Shown: piece after piece, positions 1 through 7,740 of the stretch
Layout of the letters: every line of letters starts with the position of its first letter
Numbering within the stretch: position 1 is the stretch's first letter
NCBI GenBank assembly: GCA_048201975.1
Contig: DBFBGQ010000001.1
Location: 1 to 20,942, forward strand
Direction of reading: 5' to 3'
DNA from: Egerieenecus sp048201975
GTDB lineage: Bacteria > Bacillota > Clostridia > Christensenellales > Aristaeellaceae
DNA length: 20,942 nucleotides
Notes under the pieces: generated by a model
What the model saw: the letters and a program-made list of their open reading frames with translations, nothing else
The model's database searches: none
Told to the model about the DNA's origin: nothing
Made by a program: the position numbers and the translations under genes

Positions 1-1414
1 GGAAAGGCCGGTAGGGATCCTCCTGCTCCACAGCGGAGCGGACGGCCACCCGGTTCACCTTGTTGGTGGGGAACTGCTCCAGCATATCATACCAGCGATA
101 GGCTTCGTCCAGCTCGTTGTCCGCCGACCAGAGGGCCAGACAGGTCCGCTGACGGTAATGCCGCACCGCCCAGCGCACTTCCCGGCGAACCTGGTCCAGG
201 AAGGCCTCGTCCTGGGGCAGCACCCCGCAGGCCAGCATGAAGTCCTGCATAACGAGCAATCCGTTGGCGTCGCAGAAGTCAAAGAAGGATTCGCTTTCGT
301 AGATGCCGCCGCCCCAGATGCGCAGCATGGAGAGGTTCGCTTCCACGGCTTTGCTCAGGAAGAACTGCTCCTCCGCCGGATCGATCTCCGCATAGACGGC
401 CCGCAGCGGCACCCAGTTGGCCCCCCGAATGAACAAGATCCGGCCGTTGACCCGGAAGGTGAACCGTCGCCCGCCCTGGGGCAGGGGGGATTGAAGCAGC
501 TCCAGTGTGCGCACGCCAAAGCGGAAGCGGCGGCTGTCCACGGTCTGTCCCTGGCGGAGCAGCGCGATCTCAGCCCCATAGAGGAAAGGTTCCCCATAGG
601 GGCGGGGCCACCACAGGCGGGGATGCTCCAGCTGCAGCCGCTGCTCCAGGCGGCCGTCCATGGGCCAGCTCTGTTCCAGGCAAAGGGATTCTCCCTGCCA
701 GAGGCGCAGGCGCAGCGTGACTCCCTGCGTATCCAGGGCGGGGTCGGGGAGGAACCACCCTGCCTCCAAGGCCAGCGTCGCCGCGTCCCCGACGAGGGAC
801 TCCGTGCGCAGATAAGGGGCGTCCAGCTGGACATCCTCCAGCCAGCGGAGGGTTACGCCCTTCCATAGCCCGTGGGTGAGGCAGTGACCGCAGAAATCCC
901 AGCCGAAGTTCATTTGTGATTTGCGCAGCATCAGCCGGTCCGTGTCATCCTCGGGGTACAGGCCGGTCCGGTCGCGCCCGGCCAAGGCGTGTACCGTGGA
1001 ACGTATGCGGACCGCCAGCACGTTTTCTCCCTGCTGTAAAAAGCCGTCCACGGGAAAACGCCAGGGGGTGAACATGTTGTCGCAGGCGCCCAGCAGGCGG
1101 CCGTTCAGCCATACCTCCGCCAGGGTGTCAATGCCCTGAAAGCACAGGAAAGGTTTTCCCGTCGCCCCCCGAGGCGCGGTGAAGCGGCGATAATAGATCC
1201 AGTCGCTGCGGTCAATCCAGCGCTCGCTGTCCAAGGCCTTGCCAAGATAGTATCCGTCGATCAGTCCCCGGGCGGATAGCGCGGTGCGCACGTCGCCGGG
1301 TACGGGGGCTTCCAGCCAGCCCTCGGGCAGGAAGGCGGGGTCAAACACCTCCGTCAGGGGCGCGTCGGGGTCCCAGCGCTTCAGGCGCCACAGACCGTCC
1401 AATTTCAGTTCCAT
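1..1414 (-). CDS. GH2 beta-mannosidase, C-terminal part cut off by window edge
   Basis: Hydrolyses terminal beta-mannose (for example the Man-beta-1,4-GlcNAc or mannobiose bond), probably in the cytoplasm because the start MELKLDGLW has no signal peptide. The first 471 residues are visible: an N-terminal jelly-roll sugar-binding domain, an Ig-like domain, and the first strands of the TIM barrel. Family-specific signatures are QMNFGWDFCGH (about 167-177), RIWGGGIYE (365-373) and LWSADNE, whose last residue E434 is the expected acid/base. These fit beta-mannosidases rather than beta-galactosidases. Family members are usually about 820-860 residues, so the nucleophile Glu lies beyond position 1. 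The start at 1414 is preceded by GGGAGGAT. It is the last visible gene of the minus-strand mannoside operon and is separated from the sugar-binding protein gene by a terminator-like hairpin. Confidence 0.93.
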   Translation of the reverse strand, partial: MELKLDGLWRLKRWDPDAPLTEVFDPAFLPEGWLEAPVPGDVRTALSARGLIDGYYLGKALDSERWIDRSDWIYYRRFTAPRGATGKPFLCFQGIDTLAEVWLNGRLLGACDNMFTPWRFPVDGFLQQGENVLAVRIRSTVHALAGRDRTGLYPEDDTDRLMLRKSQMNFGWDFCGHCLTHGLWKGVTLRWLEDVQLDAPYLRTESLVGDAATLALEAGWFLPDPALDTQGVTLRLRLWQGESLCLEQSWPMDGRLEQRLQLEHPRLWWPRPYGEPFLYGAEIALLRQGQTVDSRRFRFGVRTLELLQSPLPQGGRRFTFRVNGRILFIRGANWVPLRAVYAEIDPAEEQFFLSKAVEANLSMLRIWGGGIYESESFFDFCDANGLLVMQDFMLACGVLPQDEAFLDQVRREVRWAVRHYRQRTCLALWSADNELDEAYRWYDMLEQFPTNKVNRVAVRSAVEQEDPYRPF

Positions 1415-1434
1415 GCAGATCCTCCCTTGTGTGC

Positions 1435-1462
1435 AAAAGGGAGGACGCGGCTGCGTCCTCCC
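1435..1462 (-). terminator. Intrinsic terminator or attenuator between binding-protein and beta-mannosidase genes
   Basis: Read on the minus strand, GGGAGGACGC, loop AGCC, GCGTCCTCCC forms a perfect 10-bp GC-rich stem followed directly by TTTT. It sits 16 bases after the binding-protein stop and about 20 bases before the beta-mannosidase start. Partial read-through would give much more binding protein than enzyme. No separate promoter is visible for the beta-mannosidase, so complete termination is unlikely. Confidence 0.88.
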
Positions 1463-1478
1463 CAAAGCCGGTCAAGCG

Positions 1479-2936
1479 TTACTTGCCCAGGTAAGCGTTG
1501 AGCTGATTCTGATATTCCTCGATCACCTTGTCGATGCCGGCGGCCTTCAGCTGATCGATGGCATCCTGTCCGCCATCCTCGTACTTGATGATGCCCAGCT
1601 TGATGGGATAGATGTCGCTGGTCACCAGGGCCAGGCAGTTGGCATACTCGGTGGAAACGGGGGTGGGATCGAAGGTAAAGTTCATGACGATGCTGTCCAC
1701 AGCGTCAGCCTTCTCGGTGTACATGATGTCGATGAAGGTGGGATAGGTGCCCACTTCCGTGCGCAGCAGAGACAGGTTGCCGATCATCCAGTCGTCGTTG
1801 AAGGCCTCGCCGGTGGCGTTGAGCTTGGTGTACTGCCGGTCGCCTTCATCCTTCCAGTCCACGCCCTCGATGCCGTAGACCACCGCGTCGTAGTTGTCCT
1901 GCTCGCTGTAGAGCCAGTTCATGAACTGCACGGCCTCGGCGGGATGCTCGGAGGTGGCGGACACGCCGGTGGAGTTGCGGAAGGCGGAGGGACGGAAGGA
2001 GGTGGCGTCGGGATTGAGGTAGACGCTGTCCAGCTCGCAGCCGGGGATCAGGCTCTGGAAGTATTCCTCGGTGCCCCACATCTGGCAGCCGTCGCACCAG
2101 ATGAAGTTGCCGGAGCACAGCTGGTTCCACGAGGACCAGGAGGTGGACAGAATGTCAGGGGAGATGTAGCCGCCGTCATAGAGGGTGGCGAAGAAGTCCG
2201 CGCAGATCTGGAATTCCTCGGTCTCGATCCAGTTCTTCACATTGCCTTCCTGATCCACAAAGATCAGATCGCTGAGCACGGTGAAGGGATAGGTGTCCAG
2301 GGTGCGGAACAGCCAGGTGAAGGGTTCGCTGTACATGGGGATGACATAGGGCGTGTCCGTGCCTTCCCAGTTGGCGGTGTAGGCTTCGCACATGGCCAGC
2401 AGGTCCTCACGGGTGGTGGGAACCTCCACGCCGTACTTTTCCAGGTTGGCCCGGTCCAGGGTGATGCAGCAGGCCTGATCGGCCAGGTCGGTCCAGAAGG
2501 CGGGAATGGTGTAGATCTTGCCATCCACCGTGGCGCTGCCCCACATGGATTCGGGAATCTTGGTGTTCAGGGCGTCCATGCCCTCCATGTACTCATCGAT
2601 GGGCAGCAGCGCGCCCATGGCCACGTAGGAGGTGAAGGACTTCTGGTCCTCCATCAGGCACAGCAGGTCAAAAGCGTCGCCGGTGGAGATCATCATGGAG
2701 AGCTTGTCCTGGAACACGTCGCTGGCAATGTAGTTGATTTCCAAGCGGATGTTCATGCCGTCTTCCGCCAGCTTGTCGTTCACGTTGGCGATCAGCGCGT
2801 CATAGTTGTCGGGCCGGTTGCCGGGGCGGACGTAGGTGATGGTTACAGGTTCCGCCTCTTCCGCCATGGCCGGAACGCTGGAGAGCACCAGCATCAGGCA
2901 CAGCGCTAGGGAAAGTAGCTGCAACAGTTTTTTCAT
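1479..2936 (-). CDS. Extracellular sugar-binding protein of a CUT1 ABC transporter (YtcQ/LipO-like)
   Basis: Binds the imported oligosaccharide outside the cell and delivers it to the two permeases encoded just upstream. The 485-residue protein starts MKKLLQLLSLALCLMLVLSS and has a probable signal peptidase I site after AMA (residues 23-25). There is no usable lipobox: the only early Cys (13) lies inside the hydrophobic core after Leu. The body has family features such as FRPSAFRNSTGVS and HPAEAVQFMNWLYSE, and ends AGIDKVIEEYQNQLNAYLGK, the C-terminal pattern (DUF3502-like) of the LipO/YtcQ group. The start at 2936 has a strong AAGGAGGT 7 bases upstream. Ligand is inferred as a mannoside only from neighbouring mannosidases. 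Confidence 0.92.
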   Translation of the reverse strand: MKKLLQLLSLALCLMLVLSSVPAMAEEAEPVTITYVRPGNRPDNYDALIANVNDKLAEDGMNIRLEINYIASDVFQDKLSMMISTGDAFDLLCLMEDQKSFTSYVAMGALLPIDEYMEGMDALNTKIPESMWGSATVDGKIYTIPAFWTDLADQACCITLDRANLEKYGVEVPTTREDLLAMCEAYTANWEGTDTPYVIPMYSEPFTWLFRTLDTYPFTVLSDLIFVDQEGNVKNWIETEEFQICADFFATLYDGGYISPDILSTSWSSWNQLCSGNFIWCDGCQMWGTEEYFQSLIPGCELDSVYLNPDATSFRPSAFRNSTGVSATSEHPAEAVQFMNWLYSEQDNYDAVVYGIEGVDWKDEGDRQYTKLNATGEAFNDDWMIGNLSLLRTEVGTYPTFIDIMYTEKADAVDSIVMNFTFDPTPVSTEYANCLALVTSDIYPIKLGIIKYEDGGQDAIDQLKAAGIDKVIEEYQNQLNAYLGK

Positions 2937-2996
2937 GGGGTTTACCTCCTTGAATAAAGATAGTGGTGTATTTCAGGAGCAGAGCTCCTTGCGCCC

Positions 2997-3875
2997 TTAG
3001 CCTTTCACGGAGCCGATGACCAGCCCCTTGACGATATACTTCTGCAGGAAGGGATAAAACAGCAGGATCGGCGCCACGGTGATGACCACGGTGGCCATTT
3101 GCAGGGATTCGGCGGGCTTCATGGTTGCCGCCCCCGCAAAACCGGAGCTTTGCAGGTTTTTCATCATGTTGATGTCGCTTTTGAGCTTCATCAGCAGATA
3201 CTGCACGGGATAAAGGTTTACGTCGGAAACCAGCATGATGGAGTTCCACCAGTCGTTCCAGTAGCCGATGGCGGCAAACAGCGCCACGGTGGCCAGAATG
3301 GGTTTGCTGAGCGGGAAATAGATGCGCAGGGCGATGTAGGCGTCGTTGGCGCCGTCCAATCGCGCCGATTCAATCAGCGCGTGTGGGATGTCGCGCATGT
3401 AGTTGCGCACCAGGAAAAGGTTAAAGGGGCTGAAAACCAGGTTGGGAATCAGCAGCGCCCAGATGTTCTCCATAAACCCGAAGGTCTTGCAAATCATGTA
3501 CCAGGGCACCATGCCGCCGTTGAACACCATGGTGACGAAGAAGAACATGGCCAGCCCGTTGCGATAGCGCACGGAGGGATTGGCCAGGGAATAACCGGCC
3601 ATGCCGGTTACCGCCACGTGGGCGATGGTGCCCACAACCGTGATAAACACGGAAATGCCATAGCTGCGCCATACCTGCTGGCCGCCGGAAAAGATGGTGG
3701 CATAGGCGTCCGTGGAAAACTGGGAGGGTATCAGACCATAGCCGTTTTTCACAATGGCGGCTTCATCAGTGAAGGAGATGGATACGACCAGCCACAGGGG
3801 AATGATGCAGCTCAGGCTGAGCAGTATGAGCAGGAAGGCGATGAGCGCCTGCCACTTGCGATTCTTGGATTTCAT
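2997..3875 (-). CDS. Carbohydrate ABC transporter permease, YtcP/AraQ-type
   Basis: Second transmembrane subunit of the mannoside importer in the cytoplasmic membrane. The 292-residue protein has an N-terminal membrane helix (about 10-34) and several further hydrophobic helices. The cytoplasmic EAA loop reads ESARLDGANDAYIALRIYFP (169-188), the contact site for the shared ATPase, followed by the typical GYWNDWWNS and a C-terminal KYIVKGLVIGSVKG. AAGGAGG overlaps the stop codon of the preceding permease gene, and the two genes are 15 bases apart, so they are translated from one message. Paralogue of the gene at 10123-11058. Confidence 0.95.
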   Translation of the reverse strand: MKSKNRKWQALIAFLLILLSLSCIIPLWLVVSISFTDEAAIVKNGYGLIPSQFSTDAYATIFSGGQQVWRSYGISVFITVVGTIAHVAVTGMAGYSLANPSVRYRNGLAMFFFVTMVFNGGMVPWYMICKTFGFMENIWALLIPNLVFSPFNLFLVRNYMRDIPHALIESARLDGANDAYIALRIYFPLSKPILATVALFAAIGYWNDWWNSIMLVSDVNLYPVQYLLMKLKSDINMMKNLQSSGFAGAATMKPAESLQMATVVITVAPILLFYPFLQKYIVKGLVIGSVKG

Positions 3876-3890
3876 GGCTGCGTCCCCTCC

Positions 3891-4826
3891 TTAAAACAGC
3901 GCGCCTTCGCTGAAGTACCGCCGGGCGGTCCAGTTCGCCCCGCACACGGTCAGGAAGCCGAGTACGGACTGGAACAGCCCCACCGCCATGGCCTGGGAAG
4001 GATTGCCCGTGGTGCGCAGCGTGCGGAAGACGTAGGTATCAATCACGTCGGTGGTCTTTTGCAATAGACCGTTGTCGCCCACCAGGGCATAAATCATACC
4101 AAAGTCTCCGTAGAAGATCTTGCCCACCGCCATAATGGTCAGCATGCACACCGTGGGCATCATCAGCCGAAGGGTGATGCTGATGCAGGCGCGGAAGCGC
4201 CCCGCGCCGTCGATCATGGCCGCTTCGTAGATCTGCGGATCAAAGCCGGTGATCACCGCCAGGTAAATGACGATGTTCATGCCCATGTCTTTCCATACCT
4301 TGGCAATTACCAGGATGGTGGGCCAGTAGGAGCCGTCGGTATAAAAGTTGATGGCGTCCATGCCCATAAGCGCGCGAAGCTGGTTGATGATGCCGTATTT
4401 GTTGGAGGTCAGCGTATACACCACATAGTTGATGACAATCCAGGAGAGAAAGTAGGGGAACAGGTAGGTGGACTGCATGAACTTTTTCAGCTTTTCCCGG
4501 TGCAGCTCGTTGAGCATGATGGCCACCGTCACCGATACGATCAGCGTGAAAATGATGAACATCAAATTCAGGAACACCGTGTTGCCGATGACCCGGCCTG
4601 CCGAGTTGGACTTGAAGAAAAACTCAAAGTTGGAAAGTCCCGCCCATTCGCTGCCGAACAGTCCGTCGCGGTAGTTGAACTTCTCAAAGGCGATGAACAT
4701 AAACGGGATGGTCAGATAGCCGAACAGGATCGTGTACAGGGCCGCGGGAATCAGCATGCAGTAAGACAGCGGATTTCTGCGGATGTCGGTAAAAAAGGTA
4801 TAGCGCTTCTTTTTCACGGAGGCCAT
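3891..4826 (-). CDS. Carbohydrate ABC transporter permease, LplB-type
   Basis: First transmembrane subunit of the mannoside importer. Starting at MASVKKKRY the protein is 311 residues. It has a basic N-terminus, a first membrane helix about 21-45, and the EAA loop EAAMIDGAGRFRACISITL (201-219). The segment LVGDNGLLQKTTDVIDTYVF and the C-terminal YFSEGALF are typical of LplB relatives. The open frame continues upstream to 4871, and ATG codons also lie at 4832 and 4835. I chose 4826 because AAAGGA lies 8 bases before it and because homologues start with a short basic tail. It is the first gene after the promoter at 4900-4928. Confidence 0.93.
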   Translation of the reverse strand: MASVKKKRYTFFTDIRRNPLSYCMLIPAALYTILFGYLTIPFMFIAFEKFNYRDGLFGSEWAGLSNFEFFFKSNSAGRVIGNTVFLNLMFIIFTLIVSVTVAIMLNELHREKLKKFMQSTYLFPYFLSWIVINYVVYTLTSNKYGIINQLRALMGMDAINFYTDGSYWPTILVIAKVWKDMGMNIVIYLAVITGFDPQIYEAAMIDGAGRFRACISITLRLMMPTVCMLTIMAVGKIFYGDFGMIYALVGDNGLLQKTTDVIDTYVFRTLRTTGNPSQAMAVGLFQSVLGFLTVCGANWTARRYFSEGALF

Positions 4827-4892
4827 TTCCATCATCCTTTCTGTGGGACGCACTCCTCGGAAAGCTGCCACGCGCTTCGCTTCTATTCTTTA

Positions 4893-4930
4893 TATATCAA
4901 TCATACAGGAAATAGCTTTTTATGTCAATC
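4893..4930 (-). repeat. 10-base direct repeat flanking the transporter promoter
   Basis: On the minus strand GATTGACATA (4930-4921) and GATTGATATA (4902-4893) differ at one base and lie 28 bases apart start to start. One copy covers the -35 box and the other follows the -10 box. A binding site for a regulator is possible, but the region is AT-rich and the repeat may be chance. Confidence 0.4.
4900..4928 (-). promoter_or_regulatory. Sigma-A promoter for the mannoside transporter and beta-mannosidase genes
   Basis: On the minus strand TTGACA (4928-4923), a 17-base spacer and TATGAT (4905-4900) form an almost perfect promoter. The -35 box begins directly after the TGA stop of the GH125 gene. 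Transcription would begin near 4893 and give a leader of about 65 bases before the permease start at 4826. It allows the transporter genes to be expressed separately from regulator and GH125. Confidence 0.87.
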
Positions 4931-6269
4931 AAACCATATATTTTATGCATTTTATATCATTTTCCACCAGATCGTCCATGGCCTGCGGCAGCTCGTGCTG
5001 CTCATACATGCGGTAGATCAATTCACCGAACATGGAGTTTGCCCAGGCAAACCAGCTGCGGGTGAACTGATTGGGATCGTTCCGGTCAAAGCTTTCGTGC
5101 ATCAGCCCGGTGCCCGCATGGGTGGTGAGCAGCATGCGGAGGATCGCCCTGCGCTCCGCGGCGGTCTGAGCGGTCATGCCTTGAATACATAGCGCGATGG
5201 GCCAGATGGAGCCCTCCGGGGTATGGGGGCTGCCAACGCCCCGTGCGGCCCGCCCCTGGTAATAGTACGGATTTTCCGGGCTGAGCACAAAGGCGCGGGT
5301 GCGCAGGTACATGGGATCGTCCGGGGCGCACACGCCCAGATAGGGCAGGGAAAGCAGGCTCGGAATGTTGGCGTCATCCATGAGCAGCTGCGCCCCCAGG
5401 CCGTCCGCTTCATAGGCGTAGATGTCCCCGAAGGCCTCCGTATGGGCGACGCCGTAGCGGGCGATTCCCTGGCGCATTTCCGCCGCCAAGGTCCGGGCGC
5501 GGCATGCCAGGTCCTCGCGGCCCTGGGAAGCGGCCAGGTCGTTCAAGTGCTCCAGCATGGTGGCGGCGAAGAGATTGGCGGGGATCAGGTAGCCATAGCG
5601 GCAGGCGTCGTCGCTGGGCCGGAAGCCGGACCAGGACATTCCCGTATAGCCCACGGGAGCGCCTTGCCCCTGGCGGGGGAGGGTGTCGCTGGGCGGGCAA
5701 TGGAAGCGCTGAAAGCGGTAGGGGCTCGCCTCCTCGTGGCGTTGTTCCGTGGCCATGACCGCCACCATGCGCTCCATGGCGCGGAAAAAGTCCCCGGTGA
5801 GGAAGTCCTCCCGGCCGGTAGCCAAATGAAAGCGCCAGGCCAATAGCATCACATGGCAGAGGGAATCCAGCTCATACTTCCGCTCCCATACCCAGGGGCC
5901 GGCGGGGGGGAGATCCTCAAAGCCGTGACGGCCATTGGGTCCCAGGTTGAAGGCGTTGGCATAGGGATCGCGCAGCACCAGCTCCGTCTGACGGCGAATG
6001 ACCGCGCAGATCCAGTCGCTCAGGGCGGGACACTGCGGGGCGAAGCGCAGATAGTGCAGAATCTGCTCGGTGGAGTCCCGCAGCCACATGGCCTGAATGT
6101 CGCCGGTGATGATGAACACGTCGCCATTTTCCAGGGTTTGGCAGGTGGTTTCCAGTGTGTTCATGAAGCAGCGCACGAACATCTCGTCCAGGCCTTGCAC
6201 CGGCGACAGCTGGGCGCAGACAGGCTCCAGAAAGCGTTTTACTTGGGCGGTGAGATCCATAGGCGTCAT
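4929..6269 (-). CDS. GH125 exo-alpha-1,6-mannosidase, metal-independent
   Basis: Removes terminal alpha-1,6-linked mannose by an inverting, metal-independent reaction, likely in the cytoplasm as there is no signal peptide. From ATG 6269 the protein has 446 residues, the usual family size. Family motifs in order are GDIQAMWLRDS (56-66), NAFNLGPNGRHG (105-116), WSGFRPSDDACRYGYLIPAN (213-232), DDANIPSLLSLPYLG (298-312), GVGSPHTP (344-351), GLMHESF (388-394) and FTRSWFAWANSMFGELI near the end. By comparison with the characterised Clostridium perfringens enzyme, Asp220 (general acid) and Glu392 (base) are the likely catalytic pair. The ATG overlaps the regulator's stop as ATGA. A second ATG at 6260 has GAGG 10 bases upstream and is an alternative start. 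The open frame extends to 6710, but that part overlaps the regulator and has no family similarity. Confidence 0.95.
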   Translation of the reverse strand: MTPMDLTAQVKRFLEPVCAQLSPVQGLDEMFVRCFMNTLETTCQTLENGDVFIITGDIQAMWLRDSTEQILHYLRFAPQCPALSDWICAVIRRQTELVLRDPYANAFNLGPNGRHGFEDLPPAGPWVWERKYELDSLCHVMLLAWRFHLATGREDFLTGDFFRAMERMVAVMATEQRHEEASPYRFQRFHCPPSDTLPRQGQGAPVGYTGMSWSGFRPSDDACRYGYLIPANLFAATMLEHLNDLAASQGREDLACRARTLAAEMRQGIARYGVAHTEAFGDIYAYEADGLGAQLLMDDANIPSLLSLPYLGVCAPDDPMYLRTRAFVLSPENPYYYQGRAARGVGSPHTPEGSIWPIALCIQGMTAQTAAERRAILRMLLTTHAGTGLMHESFDRNDPNQFTRSWFAWANSMFGELIYRMYEQHELPQAMDDLVENDIKCIKYMV

Positions 6270-7441
6270 ACCTCGCTTTCGTAGGTTGCAGGGGATTCGT
6301 CGACGTCCTCCGGCTGTGGGGCGATGGTGCCGCCGTCCACCCACCGGCCTTCCAACAGGCAGCAGCGTTCCGCAATGGGTTTGTGGGCGAGGATATCCGT
6401 CAGCAGCTGAACGGAGCGCCTGCCCATTTCCTCCTGGGGCTGTTTGATATAGCTCATGGTATGGCTGCCCACATAGCTGGAATCCATGTCGAAGCTGACC
6501 AACGAAACCTCGTGGGGTACCCGCTTCCCCATGCGGCGCAGCGCGTCCCAGGCGGCCTTGGAGACCCGGTATTCGGTGCCGAAAATGGCGGTGATTTCCG
6601 GATGCGCCCGGAGATGGTCCTGGATCATGGAAACGTAGCGCTCGTGGGTTTCGGCAGCGTTCAGGGTGTCGGAGGGTTGGTCGAACACGTCGCTCATGTT
6701 GGTGAGCCATAGATCCTTGTTCACGCCCAGGCGCTTTTCCATATAGGCGTCCACAAAGCCGCTCATGCGCTCCTCGATGGTGCTGCTGCGCTGGTCTGTC
6801 AGGGCCAGCAGCGCGATGTCCCGGTGGCCGGCGGCCAGAAGCTTTTGCACCGCGAACTTGCTCAGCGTACAGTTATCCACCCCCACGAAGGGGGCGTTGA
6901 TCCCCTGCATGCGCCGGTCCAGCATAACGATGGGGTAATCGGCGTAGACCGCTTCGATCAGCGGACGGCTGTACACTTCCCCGTGCACGGGCTGGATGAT
7001 GATGCCCTGCACGCCCGCAGCCATCAGGGATTGCAGGGTATCCGCCTCCTGGGCCTGGTCGTTGCTGGTGGAGCAGACGATCAGATGCAGCCCGTGCCGG
7101 CGCGCCTCCAGCAGCGCGCCGTTGAGGATGTCCAGTCCAAAGGCGGAGGTGTAGCCGCCCATGACCAGCGCGATCAGGTTCCCCGGCTTGGGCGCCGGCG
7201 CTGTGGAGGCGCAGATCTGCGACGCAGTGGAGGCAACGAAGGAGCCCTTCCCGCGGATGCGGACAATGAGCCCCTCGTCCACCAGGCGCTTCATGGCGCT
7301 CTTGGTGGTGATCCGGCTAACGAACAGCGCCTTGGCCAGCTCGGACTCGGGCGGCAGCTTGCCCTCGGCATAGACGCCGTTGAGGATATCCTCCTTGATG
7401 CGATGATACACCTGTTGGCTCAAGGTTTCACGGCTCTGCAT
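6266..7441 (-). CDS. GntR-type DNA-binding regulator with LacI-like sugar-sensing domain (AraR-like architecture)
   Basis: Likely local transcriptional repressor that releases DNA when a sugar binds. The 391-residue protein has a GntR winged helix at about 5-72 (LPPESELAKALFVSRITTKS for the recognition region, then GKGSFV) and a periplasmic-binding-protein fold from about 88 to 375. The latter includes NLIALVMGGYTSAFGLDI, GIIIQPV, VGVDN, TAIFGTEY and VSLVSFDMD. It is encoded first in the mannoside transcription unit and is translationally coupled to GH125 by an ATGA overlap, so the inducer is probably a mannoside breakdown product. ATG 7441 has AGGAGG 8 bases upstream. Autoregulation is inferred from its position directly behind promoter 7529-7557. 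Confidence 0.93.
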   Translation of the reverse strand: MQSRETLSQQVYHRIKEDILNGVYAEGKLPPESELAKALFVSRITTKSAMKRLVDEGLIVRIRGKGSFVASTASQICASTAPAPKPGNLIALVMGGYTSAFGLDILNGALLEARRHGLHLIVCSTSNDQAQEADTLQSLMAAGVQGIIIQPVHGEVYSRPLIEAVYADYPIVMLDRRMQGINAPFVGVDNCTLSKFAVQKLLAAGHRDIALLALTDQRSSTIEERMSGFVDAYMEKRLGVNKDLWLTNMSDVFDQPSDTLNAAETHERYVSMIQDHLRAHPEITAIFGTEYRVSKAAWDALRRMGKRVPHEVSLVSFDMDSSYVGSHTMSYIKQPQEEMGRRSVQLLTDILAHKPIAERCCLLEGRWVDGGTIAPQPEDVDESPATYESEV

Positions 7442-7528
7442 GCCTGATGCCTCCTATTCTCTGCGCCCTGTGCAGCGATTCCCATCTCCGGCGCTGCATT
7501 TTATGGAAAACGATCAATTCCTGCTTTC

Positions 7529-7557
7529 ATTATACGCAAGCGTCCAAGCAAAGTCAA
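7529..7557 (-). promoter_or_regulatory. Sigma-A promoter for the GntR regulator and GH125
   Basis: Minus strand TTGACT (7557-7552), a 17-base spacer and a perfect TATAAT (7534-7529). The spacer holds a direct repeat GCTTG-GAC-GCTTG, a possible operator half-site pair of unknown significance. The predicted start near 7522 leaves a leader of about 80 bases before ATG 7441. Confidence 0.87.
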
Positions 7558-7678
7558 TTAAATATATAAAAAGCCTAAAAATTATATATAATATGCTTTG
7601 GATGCGCCGGATCCCGCCGCACAGGAAGCCAAAATTGTAAAAAAATGTAAATTATTGCAGCATCGTCCTGCCACTGGT

Positions 7679-7707
7679 TTGACAAAGATATGCGAATGCT
7701 TTATAAT
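7679..7707 (+). promoter_or_regulatory. Consensus sigma-A promoter for the LacI-family regulator
   Basis: TTGACA (7679-7684), 17-base spacer, TATAAT (7702-7707): a perfect match to the vegetative consensus in both boxes and spacing. Transcription would begin near 7714, with AAAGGAG at 7722-7728 and the gene start at 7741. It points away from the promoter at 7529-7557. The AT-rich stretch between them (about 7558-7678) holds no gene that I can support. Confidence 0.9.
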
Positions 7708-7740
7708 CAAATTTACTTGTGAAAGGAGCAGCGCGTTGCA

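Noticed and set aside
1284..2909. 541-codon open frame on the plus strand antisense to the binding-protein gene
   Set aside because: It has low-complexity Gly/Val/His-rich translation without family features and mirrors a well-supported gene on the other strand. Long antisense frames are expected at this GC content.
6270..6710. Upstream extension of the GH125 reading frame
   Set aside because: This 147-codon part overlaps the regulator in another frame and has no GH125 similarity. The family match begins at about residue 20 after ATG 6269.
7581..7592. Perfect palindrome ATTATATATAAT upstream of the GntR promoter
   Set aside because: Alternating AT sequence makes palindromes by chance. It is more likely just AT-rich promoter DNA.
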